This document shows, piece after piece, positions 48,001-59,399 of a stretch of DNA of 64,000 nucleotides. Source of the DNA: Stromatinia cepivora (taxonomy: Eukaryota; Ascomycota; Leotiomycetes; Helotiales; Sclerotiniaceae). The notes under the pieces were generated by a model, which searched no databases, was not told the origin of the DNA, and was given only the letters and a program-made list of their open reading frames with translations. Positions within the stretch are counted from its first letter, which is position 1; every line of letters starts with the position of its first letter. The stretch covers positions 248,001 through 312,000 of the forward strand of contig RCTD01000024.1 of assembly GCA_014898415.1 (NCBI GenBank), given 5' to 3'. The translations under genes were made by a program, and so were the position numbers.

Positions 48001-49289
48001 ATGCTTTTCTCACGAGACTTTATCACGCTTTTGGCATTCGCCGCTGTTGGCGCAGTAGCTGCACCAGTTGCAGAGCCTCAACCAGAAGCTGAAGCTGATG
48101 CTTCTCCAGCAGATTATGGTAATTATGGTGACTGTAAGAGTACCTACCCAACGGAATGGAAGTAAGGTACTGACACACTTTCCAGATGGTTCTTATGGAA
48201 ACTACGAGAAATATCCAGTACCTTCTTCCTCATCTTCCAAGCCTACACCCACCCCTACTGGATATGGTAGCTACGCCAATTGTAAGCAGATATATCAACC
48301 AGATCTCCAGCTTTCACATGGTTAACACCTTTCACAGATGGTGCCTACAAGGACAAGAAAGTCAGAGAAGCCGCACCAGAGCCTGTTCCAGCAGAAAAAC
48401 GCGCCGATTATGGAAACTATGGAGATTGTAAGTCAATCAAAGCTCATACATTTCATAGGAATCATATTCAAATCTGAAACCTCGAATTTATGACCATGAA
48501 ATGCTGACCCAATCTCCTGTAGATGGTGACTACGGAAACTGTTCGTCTACCAATAGCTATTTTGATACAGTGCTAACATTACAATCTTCCAGACGGTAAC
48601 TACGTGAACTACCCAACAATTCCTACAAGCTCCTCATCCGCTGCACCAAAACCAACCTCATCAAGCTCCTCATCTGCCACACCAACTCCAACCGGATATG
48701 GTTCATACGCAAATTGTAAGTAATACTCATTGTACAAACTATCATGAGCTAATCATTTCCTCTAGACGGAGCATACAAGAACAAGAAAGCACGTGCTCCC
48801 GAAGCCGACCCAGCAGACTATGGAAACTACGGTGATTGTAAGTTCCCCCTTCATTTCCCTTTTCCTTAGACCAGGCTCGCACTCTCATATGTTTTCGATT
48901 GTCTCATGGCTTCGCCCGAGCAATGCTGACTCTGCGTTCTGTTCATTCAGATGGTGACTATGGCAACTGTCCGTGACTCCCGCTATACCTATCATCCCAT
49001 ACCACCCCAACCCGTCCCTTAACCAAACGCAATCCACTTTCAGCATAACTAACCATTTTTTTCTCCCATCACAGACGGCAACTACGAAAACTATCCCCCA
49101 GCCACCCCATCCACAACCTCCACCTCCTCCAAAACCTCCACCACCAGCATCAAAACCTCCACCACCAGCATTAAGACCTCCACCACCGCAACACCAACCC
49201 CAACCCCAACCGGCTACGGATCCTATGGATCCTACGGCACCTACGAAAACTACAAGCGTGCCGTTGCCGAAGCCGAAATTGTCGCTTAA
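48001..49289 (+). CDS. Secreted Tyr-Gly repeat protein with Kex2 sites, candidate RiPP precursor
   Basis: Eight exons (48001-48133, 48186-48281, 48338-48427, 48523-48540, 48593-48715, 48766-48837, 48951-48968, 49075-49289) give 254 codons. A signal peptide (residues 1-20, ending GAVA) and an acidic propeptide precede three repeat modules, each with an ADYGNYGDYG block, a Ser/Thr/Pro linker and GYGSYANYGAYK. Dibasic sites stand at KK 83-84, KR 97-98, KK 160-161 and KR 244-245. This is the layout of Kex2-processed repeat proteins, which include dikaritin precursors such as UstA. All seven introns split a Tyr codon after its first base, and exons 4 and 7 are 18 base units encoding YGDYGN. The neighbouring UstYa gene supports a modified-peptide role. 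Alternative: an unmodified secreted wall or surface protein. Confidence 0.85.
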
Positions 49290-50944
49290 AACCATAAAAG
49301 AATTGACGAATTTTATTTTGTAATTTATACGTGAGTTCTATTCCTCTGGCCACCATGCCCAGCAAAATCTCATACTAATATTGATTGTCAATAGACTCCT
49401 TTATGACTGAATGATATACGCCCCTTAAATAATGCTTATTATAATGATATGATATGATACATGAAACTGCTACTACAGCTTGGATATGGAATGATGGGGA
49501 AGAAAGACAGAGAGAAGGAATGGGAGACATGGGAAATATGGATAGCCGAGCAATCGAATGAAGCCTTATCCTTACCCTTAACTTTTGATTTCCATCCATT
49601 ACTGTATTACTGTATTGAAAACCCATCGTGAAATCTTCCAAGAAACCAGTATAAATAAATACATACCCACCAGGTAAAAATACTCACAAGAAATTCTCCC
49701 GCGTTTCACCAAACCCAGAGGCAGAGGTGTGCACGAAGTAATTTACCAAATATCTCAATCCACACCCTCCCTCCCTACAAGGCGTGTCCCGAGCACGTTA
49801 AATCTTACTAAATCCCAACCACGCTAAAAACCTCCTAGTGCCCTTTTTCCCAAAAATTTCTCAATACCAAATTTTTCTTCACCAACCATACAACCATTGA
49901 AATGACATCTACACTACAATTGCAATGATTCTTCGTGTTACGGAGGCTTTGCGCTTCGTTAATTCATGGATTCGATTGATGAATCACTGAGCTGATCGCT
50001 CAATCGAAGTGAATTCCATTGGCACGATTATTCACCAGCACAGAGAGAGAGCAATACCTACCTACTTCCCGCACCACAAATGCAAATGCAAATACAAATT
50101 CTGCAACTCGAAAACTAACACCAGCTTTACCTCTTCAGCTCTTCTCCCCTCCCCTCTCACTACCACCACAACCGTACGTTCTCCCTCATCCTCTCTCTCC
50201 TCCCCCCCTCATCCTTCCAAACCCCAATCAAAAAATAAAATGATGATCAACACATACGTTATACCCAGCTCACTCAGATGCACAACGTTGCAATTGCTGA
50301 GAACGCGTTCAGCTTCTGATTTATTTTTACTCCTCTTCATTATTTTTCGCTTTATCGATTTTATTCCTATGAAGTGAGGAGTTGAGACTAATTGGGTTTT
50401 TCTTTTTAGGTGTTTATATAGGTATACATACATATACGAGGTTGTTGGTTTGGTGGTAGGATGGGTAATAGGGATGTGATGAGGATTACGATAGAATGAT
50501 ATGGGTGTGAGGGTTAGACATACAAGATGCTCGTCCGCGGTTGGCTTGAAATCCAGAATCAGACGCGAGATTTCCATTGGCTCGAACGAGATTGGTCATG
50601 CTGGTATGCTACGTCTCGGTGCCCTTCTTCTTGGTAGCTCATAAGCAGATAGGTAGGTCCAACAAGCTAGCTCAATCAATATTATTCTATTATTCTATAC
50701 TATACATGCCACTATTTTTCTATCATACACATGCAATTGATGAATCCCAGAAACTCCTCACATACCTATACATGAATCATCCATCTCTCTCGAATCCACA
50801 TCATGTACTCGTACCAATGCTATGCGATATCCCAATACCAAAATGCTCGATATAACGCCCGATCCCTCAACACTTCGGGATCTTTTCCCCATTACCACAT
50901 TCCTCATCACCTTATTCTCAATATAGGGGTTTCCCTTCCAGATA
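49290..50944. other. Intergenic, nothing recognised
   Basis: About 1.65 kb with pyrimidine-rich sequence (50110-50220, 51010-51150 on the plus strand continuing into the next gene) and no supportable gene. Confidence 0.4.
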
Positions 50945-52067
50945 TCACAATATCGTTCGAAAGGTCTCTCCTCTCGGACTCGAAGTATTCTCCGGAACAA
51001 ACTCCGCACTTGTCGCCGTCACCCTCCTCCCAATCCCACCATATCCTGTTCCTCTTTCCCTCTCCACCTCACTCACACTTCCCCTCTCATCCTCCATCCC
51101 CATCCCTAACCCCACCTCCTCCTCACCCCTCTTCTCCATCTCCCTCATCAACACACCCTGCCGTCTATACAACCCCACAAAATTCCACGTCCCCCACAAC
51201 TGCGCTGCCATAAACACCACATGCAACATTGGAGTCGTCACTTTAAACGCTAAAGTCCATCGATCCCATAAGCTGCCGAAGAGAAACATTGTGAGAACGG
51301 TTTCGGCAATTGTACCTGTAAAGGTTGTGATTGCGGCGATGCGGAAGATTTTACGGAGGAAGGCGTGAGAAGTGGGGTGTACGCGGTAGAGGATTATGGT
51401 TAGGTGGGGGAGGAATTCCGAGATGATGTCGAAGGCTCCTAGGGTTTGTTAGTTTGGGGAGGGAGGGGAAGGAATGAATGGAATGGAAGGGAAGAGAAAA
51501 GGAAGACGGGAGGGGGGAAAACGTACCCCAAACCGTACACAAAATAAATTCAATAGTAGCATCCCTCTCCTTTACCAAATCCAAACTAATAGCAATAGCA
51601 CTCTGTCCGATCAAAATAGTCCCAACATGATGTCCTACACTCACTGGACTAATCTTCGGTCGATACAATAACTCAAATATATACATCGCGATCAACATCT
51701 GCGCCGCCACTATCAAAATATCACCCATTGTTACCTGACCCCCCTTCGCAAACGGTGTATGTAGAGAAGCCGTTAGGAAAGTTACGGAGATAAATGGATA
51801 GGCTGCGAGAAGCAAGATGAAAAGTTTAGTAAGACCGGCGATATGATGGTTTATGAAGCCGAGACGGAGAGGAGAGCCCAGAGGCATGCTTGTAAAGGTT
51901 GATTTGTAGAGACGGGGGAGGATAATGGGTTCGAGGAGGTAGTATCGGATTAGGAAGTAGAGGATTAGGATTATAGAGAGGATGAGGCCGGAGAAGGGAG
52001 CGAGTTTGGAGATTGTTTCGAGGGGGAGTTTGGTTATGTGTGGGGATTTGGTGTACGGGTTGGTCAT
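50945..52067 (-). CDS. TLC (TRAM/LAG1/CLN8) domain membrane protein
   Basis: Two exons, 52067-51527 and 51438-50945, separated by an 88 base intron, give 344 codons. The start MTNPYTKSPHITKLPLETIS leads to a first helix (LILSIILILYFLIRYYLL). A multi-helix core follows, with LRLGFINHHIAGLTKLF, IAMYIFELLYRPKISPV and SVGHHVGTILIGQSAIA, where the paired His residues match the conserved region of TLC proteins of the TMEM56/FAM57 type. The second exon continues GAFDIISEFLPHLTIIL and ends in a hydrophilic tail of about 60 residues rich in Glu, Arg and Gly. TLC proteins act in lipid synthesis or sensing in the ER and Golgi. This is not a Lag1 ceramide synthase by length, and its exact role is unknown. 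Confidence 0.85.
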
Positions 52068-54461
52068 TTTGCTGGTGGTGTGGTTTGATGGATATGACTG
52101 GTGTTTGAGGAGGTAGATCGAGTTGAGATATGAAGGTGTTGTTTGGTTAAAGGACAGGAGGGAGACGATGATGTTCGAGGTCGGAAGATCGATTTGATGT
52201 TTGAAGATATTTGCTTAATCTAGCAGTATCTTTGATTAAACAAGAGATGTAATGTAGTAAAGGAATAAAGAAAGGCAAGGCTCCAGCCTTAACTAAAATA
52301 AGTAGAGGGAGTGTTCAAATCAACATGAAAAGCTGAGTGAATATAAGAGCTAAGAAAGTACAAGTAGTAAAAGTAGTATGTGACACCGAAAAGAAATCTC
52401 AATCAGAAAAAATCCCAATGAAAAATATACGAGTCATCCTCCAGCTTATATATAAACATGAAAAAGAAGACTGAATCACATCAAGTAAGAATCAGAGCGG
52501 CAAGCACTTTCTCAGCTCCAGGTTTCGTATGAAGAAAGTTGAGAAATTTTCACAAAGAAAGCTTATGGTGATACTAGAAAATCCCATTTTATGAAATTGC
52601 TTCTGAAAGTGTACATGGATGAATATGTCTGTGAGATGCTTTGATTGGGTATAGATTGAGGCTAGAGAGGAGAGAAGGAAGGTACGATGCGTTGGAGTGA
52701 GGCTCGAGCAATTTCGGTTGGTGGCAGAGTTGCGGGGTGCTGCATGATTACCTAGTAGCTGAATGGATACCTTGCTGATGGTTTGAAGATAATAAGAAAT
52801 TTGTATTGTATTGTGGGTATATGTGAGATTTGTGTTTGGAGATACAAGATTTGGTGACGCGGGAGGTGCAGTAAAGTAGCTAATGTTGGTGCTGAGTTGA
52901 TGTTGGAATGCCATGTTCCTTCGTTGGATCTGTTCTGTTCTGGTGGTTTTGGTTTTGCAGGTTTAGCTAGTGCCTATTTATATCGTGATAACCTTATGTT
53001 CTTACACGGAGGATCAATATCAAAGTACCTACCTACCCAATGATTTGCCAATTAAGAAGACATATCACGTCAAAACATAATCCATTCATGGATGTTAGCG
53101 TTGACATTTTAAAATGCCTCAAAACATGCTTCCAGACCCCTATTTCATACCCCAGTCTTGGCATCTCGAAACAATCCAATTATATTTCGTCAATATCTAC
53201 ATGTCAGGGCAACTCCCGGCTTGGCAAAAAAGCTTAGTATTAGAGCTTATTTCTAAACTTTATTTCTGACTATTTTGCCTCGTGGCCCCATCAATGGATT
53301 AATACTCGGATGCGTATAGGTAATGGATCTTCATACCCTTGACGTTTCTTGGCAATGGTCTAACAGGTTGTGAAACTATGTCTGAGAGGTATTACTGGGT
53401 CTTTGTTGAGACGATCTGGAGGTTTGGTAGCCCGTACATAGTAAGTTTCCATGAAATAAAATGCTGCATTTGAGATTGAGATGATGGTTTAAGGCAACAA
53501 ATTCATAAACTTTGAGGGTGCGGTAGAAGGTGCGTACCTAGTACGAAGTAGTTTCGTTTGAGATTCTTTGAATCCATCGCATGCTAGGCCCGCACAGGAC
53601 TCCACTGACTGCATTAAAGATAACACATTTTCTATTCAAGGAGCAGGAATAGGGATAGTATTGGAACGACACAGACTGGGATAAGCTTCTGGTCTAGTCC
53701 ATTATACGAATCTCACCATAAACTAATATCTGTTCCTCGGGGGATTCTTTCGGTGTGGAAGTACAAACCGATATTCAGCTTTTTAGGGGTTTATCCATTC
53801 GCTCAAAATACGAGGTTCCGGATATCCGGAGCCCGAAGAATGTTCAACTCGATATCCCCCTTCCTCAAACGCACCTTCCGATTGGACTGATGTCCAAATC
53901 CATACTCGTAAGTAGAAAGGACAAAATCCTAGAAATGGTTCAGGATGGAAAGGGAATGGGCATGGCAACAGCACATAGGTACGTAGCTAGTCTATTAAAG
54001 CTTAGCTTCTATGACACTTGGACTTGCGATCTACTTCATGAATCGTTGGAGGACAACTCATAGTCAAATGTCACCCCATCTGCTTTGAAGGTGTCGAATA
54101 GGTCACGTGTAAGAGGTGCGTGCTACATCGGAGAGTTTTCCGGGTTAGCGCAATCCTATTTGGCAATTTCTAGGTCCATAAGGGGGTCAAACTGGTCTGC
54201 CTCAGCGCAACGGCTTTCCCGTTACTATCAAATTTTACGTGAAAATCAAATATTATCATCCTTCACTCAATAATTAGATATTTTAAGTTAAACAATCGAG
54301 CTTCAATCCAATAGAAAATTAAACAATTCATTCAGGATAATATAAATCCCCAACAAGCTAGATTGCAGTCCAATAATATCACGTGATCTATATCACATGA
54401 TCTAACTATCATATAATATCATATAATATCATTATTTAATTCAAAAATCCGGATTGCAATT
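52068..54461. other. Intergenic, no gene recognised
   Basis: A minus-strand 140-codon frame (52492-52914) is compositionally dull and lacks motifs. A plus-strand frame at 53755-54063 likewise. TCATATAATA-type short repeats and an ATCACGTGAT palindrome lie at 54375-54435, just before the MITE. Confidence 0.35.
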
Positions 54462-54888
54462 TACGGAGGTTGAAAGAGTAAGTAATATAAGACATTTTTT
54501 ACTCATATATTGCTGTTTTTCCTGTCTTTTGATGCTGCTTTAAGCAATTTGAATAGATATTGAGCTGTTCTTTTTAATTTTCGAATTTTAAAGATTTTGA
54601 TCGAATTTCAACAATCTTATAATTCTAAAGCCTTTGAAGTTTGTGTAATCTTTTTTAATGAATTCAAAATAGTTTTAAAATAGATTTCGAAATAAAATAT
54701 TAATGAGTTTGATGATTTTGAATGATTTTGCTAGTAAATCTTGAAATTTACAATACTTTAATTATCTAGATTTCACTATATAAATTTTCAATCAGCGTGA
54801 TGATATTATTGGTCAAAGCCCCTGCCTGTAGGGTAAGCACAGTTATTTTTTGGCGTGTTTTACAATACTTTCCCCATCAACCTCCGTA
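54462..54888 (+). mobile_element. TA-flanked MITE with TACGGAGGTTGA ends, 0.42 kb
   Basis: Begins TACGGAGGTTGAAAG and ends CATCAACCTCCGTA, a perfect 12 base terminal inverted repeat if the TA target bases are counted. The interior is AT-rich without coding capacity. It is homologous along its length, in reverse orientation, to 28371-28787. The ends fit a Tc1/mariner-type element mobilised in trans. Confidence 0.82.
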
Positions 54889-54906
54889 GATCTTTTAATA
54901 TTAAAC

Positions 54907-55091
54907 TGTCACGGATTGAAGGATTAGATATGCCGATCGTACCGATCGGGCCTCGAGCGGCTGGGCGCTCGAAGGCGATCATATACCTGTAGTTAATATA
55001 TATAACCCCTTTGGGTTTATCAATTTTTTGATTGTTAGTTATAGAACAATTGAACCCTGATTTATCAGCTCTTTACGGCATTCGTGTCACA
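54907..55091. mobile_element. Solo LTR, 185 bp
   Basis: Starts TGTCACGG and ends GTGTCACA, the TG...CA ends of retrotransposon LTRs, and is flanked by a perfect 5 bp duplication TAAAC (54902-54906 and 55092-55096). No internal retroelement sequence adjoins it, so it is best read as a solo LTR left by recombination. Confidence 0.78.
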
Positions 55092-55718
55092 TAAACTATC
55101 TAATCCCGACTTTTTATATTGAAAATCCCCCAATAGTCTATCCAGTCCAATAAAATCATAGACTAGCTGTCCGAATACGGTAAGACTATTGGGCATACTG
55201 CCTTCACTTGTTTTTCATCCTTGCTAATGAATTCCCTACATGTCTGGTTGCATCGATCATGCAAAGGACGCTGAGATTTGGCCGATGAGCCCTGTCAATC
55301 GGCACATCCACTAGATAAAATCTACCGTTTCAAAGTTTCCGCATTGCAAGTCGGCTTCCATTTAGTCAAAGCTTCATGGCTGCCTTACAATCGATCTCAT
55401 CCTAAAAATATTCTATAAGATGGTGCTTTTGATATTATTCAGAAATGTACATATCAGACATGGGGTTCTTGCTAAGACCTGTTATTGTCCATACCCAGCG
55501 TCAAATTCAGTATTTCTCATCTCAGGCATTGTATATCCTTAACAGCATGTCTTCCAGGACAACAATAGCAAGCAGTAGTTCTGCAATGGCATCTGCGAAA
55601 GCATCATGTAAATGTCACTCTAGAATAGAGGCTATGTACCTGAATGAGCTTGTAGTAGTTAACCCTTTTATTCACTGGGGATACCTCTTATACATCATGT
55701 TTCCATTTCTCGCACTCG
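55092..55718. other. Decayed upstream part of RTA1-like gene, or intergenic
   Basis: The 5' part of the RTA1 relic should lie here, and a plus-strand frame at 55445-55771 may hold decayed pieces, but I could not match them to the family. Confidence 0.3.
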
Positions 55719-55947
55719 CTTATTATAACTCGAATCATCTACCGCTCACTAGAATTCCCAGCCAGCCTTAATCCGAGCAAGAATCCAATTCCATATCATG
55801 GGTGATGTTTTATGGTCTTTAATGCTTTACATTATGTCAATTGCCATTGTGTGGATGAATATCGTCCATCCTGGCAGAATACCGTTGGCGAAGGAAGTGA
55901 GTCCCGTTTATTATCGAGGGGAGAAGAGAAAGAAACGAAGAGGTTAA
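55719..55947 (+). pseudogene. RTA1-like (lipid-translocating exporter family) gene relic, C-terminal part
   Basis: The plus strand reads LIITRIIYRSLEF and then NPSKNPIPYHG. It hits TGA at 55803-55805, where the family has a Trp (HEW), and continues CFMVFNAL. A one-base frame change then leads to IMSIAIVWMNIVHPGRI and a basic tail KRKKRRG. R-x-I-Y-R-x-x-E-F and the F-D/N-A...N-x-x-HPG blocks are the last two conserved stretches of RTA1 membrane proteins. A nonsense codon plus a frameshift mark it as broken. The N-terminal two thirds are not recognisable upstream. Confidence 0.55.
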
Positions 55948-56998
55948 AAAGTATCGAAAAGAAACCTGCAATAGATGAAAAGAAGACGATTAGGATGCGG
56001 AAGGAAGATGATGTTTTTAATATCGGTTTTGATGACCTGACAAGTTGTGCCGCCTGGTTGTCCCGAGAATATCGAGTAGCCGTTTTGTAATCATGGGTAT
56101 AAATAGTGGGTAGGAATTCTGGTATATATAAAAATGATAAAGTTATCATACATCGAATAGGCTCATCCTATCATCAAAGACTGAAAAGTGTCAGCATTTC
56201 TGTGTTTTGGGATGGCACGTGTATATTCATCGCTAAAGTTCCGTTGATTCATGACAATCGTTATTGACTCGACTCGATTCTGCATTGTATAGTATAGATT
56301 CTTGGGAAGATAGCAGCCATTCTATTTAGAGCTGCATATGAAAGCTAGCTTTGCTTTTTTATTTGCTTTTTTCTCTTTCAAGGCGTGGATACCAGGCAAA
56401 GGCAAGTAAACCCCAGGACATATCGTCATAGTGGCTCTAAAATCCAATTTATAATTTATCTAAGGACCGATAGAGTCATAGTTGATGATGTAATCTTATA
56501 TCGTCAATTTCTATTACAAAAATTCTTCATCCCTTGCTTCATGCACAATCCTCGGGGACTTGGTAACACAATAACTTTGTTGAACGCAAGCGGCCGAAGC
56601 CAATGTTTCACAACATTATTTCGCACCTTGATTTATTGAGTATCTCATACCGAGGGAGGATCAAGGTTCTTATTTCTCATAGCTATTAATTTAATTTTCA
56701 GACTCGTGGGATTTTCTACAGTACTACCTAGGTTCCTTACCACACGCTTTACTCGGTTCAGCATGCTTCACTGAATATGCCGTGGAACTTCTCCATTTCC
56801 TCCGAGCCATGGCACTCGCGAGGCAAGCCAGGGCTTATTTTAAATGCATCGTATTCGCTCAGCCGTGCCATCATGTCTTTATTAGAACAGGGAGTAAGAC
56901 CAGGCGTTACACAATAAATCCACCAGACAACACAATATGAGAATCCAATAATAACTCAGCATGTCCAAATATGAAAGAGCTATGGCATACGGGAAACA
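55948..56998. other. Intergenic, nothing recognised
   Basis: No gene, RNA or bounded repeat is supported in this interval. Confidence 0.35.
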
Positions 56999-57489
56999 AT
57001 CTAGTGTACATCGCCTTTGACGAAAATCAAACGTCTCTTCGTCGCCCTAGGTTTGCTTTTCGATTGATAATTTAGGTCAATCATGGGAGTCCTCTTAGAT
57101 CGAATGGGGGAGTCATCGACAAATGAACCGAGAGCTGGAACGGTCTTCTCAGTTGTTTATCCATGATATCAATGGCAGTTCTGGCAATCTGTATGAGTAA
57201 GTTCTTTGGCTCTGTAAAAGAAGCTGCAAATTTGGCAAAAATACTGAGGTGATCATACAGCTCGTCGGGTTCAAAACGTACAGGATTGGTCTCGATACCC
57301 GCTTGTTTGTTGGTGTAAGTTTTCAAAATTTATCATGAACGCTGTTAGGTTTGTGGGATTGATGGTTGATGATTGAATAGTGGTTCTTTTGATATATTTT
57401 GACTCCCTCATATTTGTATTTGGGACTGCGGTTGTTTCGGCGGGTTTTGGTGTCAATTCTTCAAAACATATGTGCTCCAATGCTATCAT
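56999..57489 (-). pseudogene. Small hypothetical gene with two compensating frameshifts
   Basis: Three consecutive minus-strand readings look like one protein. From 57489: MIALEHICFEELTPK to INFENLHQQTS. Then, one frame over: GIETNPVRFEPDELYDHLS to IARTAIDIMDKQ. Then, back in the first frame: TEKTVPALGSFVDDSPIRSK to a basic end (RATKRRLIFVKGDVH) and TAG at 57001-57003. The switches lie near 57300 and 57165. No intron of normal size and phase joins the pieces. I do not recognise a family. It is either a pseudogene with two indels or a sequence error pair. Confidence 0.4.
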
Positions 57490-57670
57490 ATTGTGTTTAT
57501 CTTGTTATATGACGACAAAAGTGAGTATAGAACTAGATTTATCATCATCGAACTAAGATTTAGATAACTCTCCCTACTCCGACATCTTAACTAGTGTTAC
57601 TTACGCGATCCGTTTAGGTTGTGTGTTTTTCTTCGCCATATATGAGTGCGACATACACTAAACCCAACAG

Positions 57671-59159
57671 CTTATCTACTATTTCCTCGTCGAAAGAGTT
57701 GTAAGTCTACAGATACTCAACTTCGTGATTCGATATACTAATGAGAATGGCAGTATATCATGCGTCGATCGTCAAAGCCGCGCATCAAAGATCCTCTTTA
57801 CCTATTCAATTCTTTTGCAATGCTTAGTTAGTAATTTGTTCCGTATGTGCTGGTTGGTATATTTATCTTTTCAGCACCTTACTGCGTGGCCATCGCGTCG
57901 AATTTCATCTTGTAAGTACAGCTCTAATATTTTCAATAAGAGCTTCTGTTAACATATAATCTAGCCGTTTTGCCAATTACAAAAATGGTGAATGTCGGAT
58001 CGGGATGAAGAAAGTTGCAATGATACCCCTTATTGTATGTCTTGTGTCTTTTATTTTTCCCCGGTCCATATCGAGTGTCACTTTGATTAATAAGTTTAAC
58101 AGGCTTTTGATATATTAGTCAATGTAAGTTCTTGATGTTCAATATATTGAAAATAAGAGTCTAAAAGTCATAGGTTTACCTTACTTCATTATTTCTCGTT
58201 CCACTACAAGGTGATACGACATCAACACATGTTCATGTTCTTTGACTGATTTTTATAGGACTTTATTCTTATAGGAATAACCCAAACTCACAAACACGTA
58301 CTGTTGCACTTCGTACTTTTGTTGGAAGTTGTTGTGCGCTCACTTCGAGTGTTGTGTAAGTGGCTAGTTTCTCTGATAATCCGGAAGAAGCTGACGTTCT
58401 CCTCAGTAACTTGGCGTTGTTGTTGGTGCTGAAAGGTGAACCAGGTTGGATCTGTCTTATGTGTTGTAATGTCGATAGTACGTTCCCTGTTTCGTCCCAC
58501 CATTCTTCTTCATCAAATCCTCATCTTCCACGTGCACACGACAACTAACCCCACCCAGTCCTCTTCAGCGTCCTAGTCCTGCACTGGATAACCTCCAAAG
58601 ACAACGCCTCCACCTCTCACCCCATCGCTCTCATTCACACCCACAAACCCATTCTCACACCTACTCCTACCCCACCATCCGCACCAGTATACTTCCCTCC
58701 CCTATCTCTCCCCGTCCTCTCATACCCCGCTCTTCTATTTCCGAGAACGTCGGGTTTAGAGATTACATGATTTTTACAAATACACCTGCCACTACGTCGG
58801 ACAGTCATAATCATAGTTATGCGCGAGATAGAGATAATATAAATATCGACTTACCGGCAGGGACGGGAACAGGAACGGTTATTACGACTGTTACAGCAGG
58901 GATGGGTGAGAAGATGGATGGACAGATTGAGGGGGCAGTTGGAAGGGAAAAAGAAATTACGAAACCGAAAATGGCGATTATGGTAGCGAGGGATCATGCG
59001 AGGGAAGTGGTCGAGACGGGAATTAGGATTATAGATGAGAGGGAGAGATTGAGATTATCGTTGCCGGGGAGTATTTGTGGTGGTGGAATTGGGATGGATA
59101 TTGGGGAGGAGAATGGGGAGAAAGAGGGAGAGGGGGATAAGTCGGATGTTTATTTTTGA
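57671..59159 (+). CDS. Fungal multi-pass membrane protein of unknown function, 5' end unresolved
   Basis: Ten exons are supported: 57671-57700, 57754-57826, 57875-57911, 57965-58034, 58103-58123, 58174-58210, 58259-58355, 58407-58477, 58559-58686 and 58746-59159. Every junction keeps the frame over 325 codons. Readings include LIYYFLVERV, KPRIKDPLYLFNSFAML, YKNGECRIGMKKVAMIPLI, VYLTSLFLVPL, RTVALRTFVGSCCALTSSVV, LKGEPGWICLMCCNVD and VLVLHWITSKD. These are the conserved blocks of a fungal family with several helices and no known function. A hydrophilic tail follows, with ERERLRLSLPGS near the end. The first helices expected in the family are not found. Reading upstream in frame to an ATG near 57511 meets TAA codons, so the 5' part is lost or spliced in a way I cannot see. 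Confidence 0.6.
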
Positions 59160-59399
59160 GTTTTGCAAGAAAGTGGGGGGAGGGGAAAGGGTGGGATTGG
59201 TATGACGTGAAGAATTTAAGAAGGTGCTGTGTTAGTTTCTGAAATCTCGAGAAGGAGGGAAATATTATGGTTTCTGCATCGGATATATATATAGATATAT
59301 CCGCACTTTCATTTTCACTTTCACTCTCCATGATAAGAAATACGGAATAAATCTAGACCCGCTGCCTTGCACACACATAACTTTTACATTATTCAACAG

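Noticed and set aside
48885..49295. Gly-rich 136-codon minus-strand frame over the repeat-protein gene
   Set aside because: Antisense of the Thr/Pro-rich last exon; the plus-strand eight-exon model is far better supported.
52492..52914. 140-codon minus-strand frame
   Set aside because: No motif, no signal peptide or helix pattern, and ordinary chance length for this AT content.
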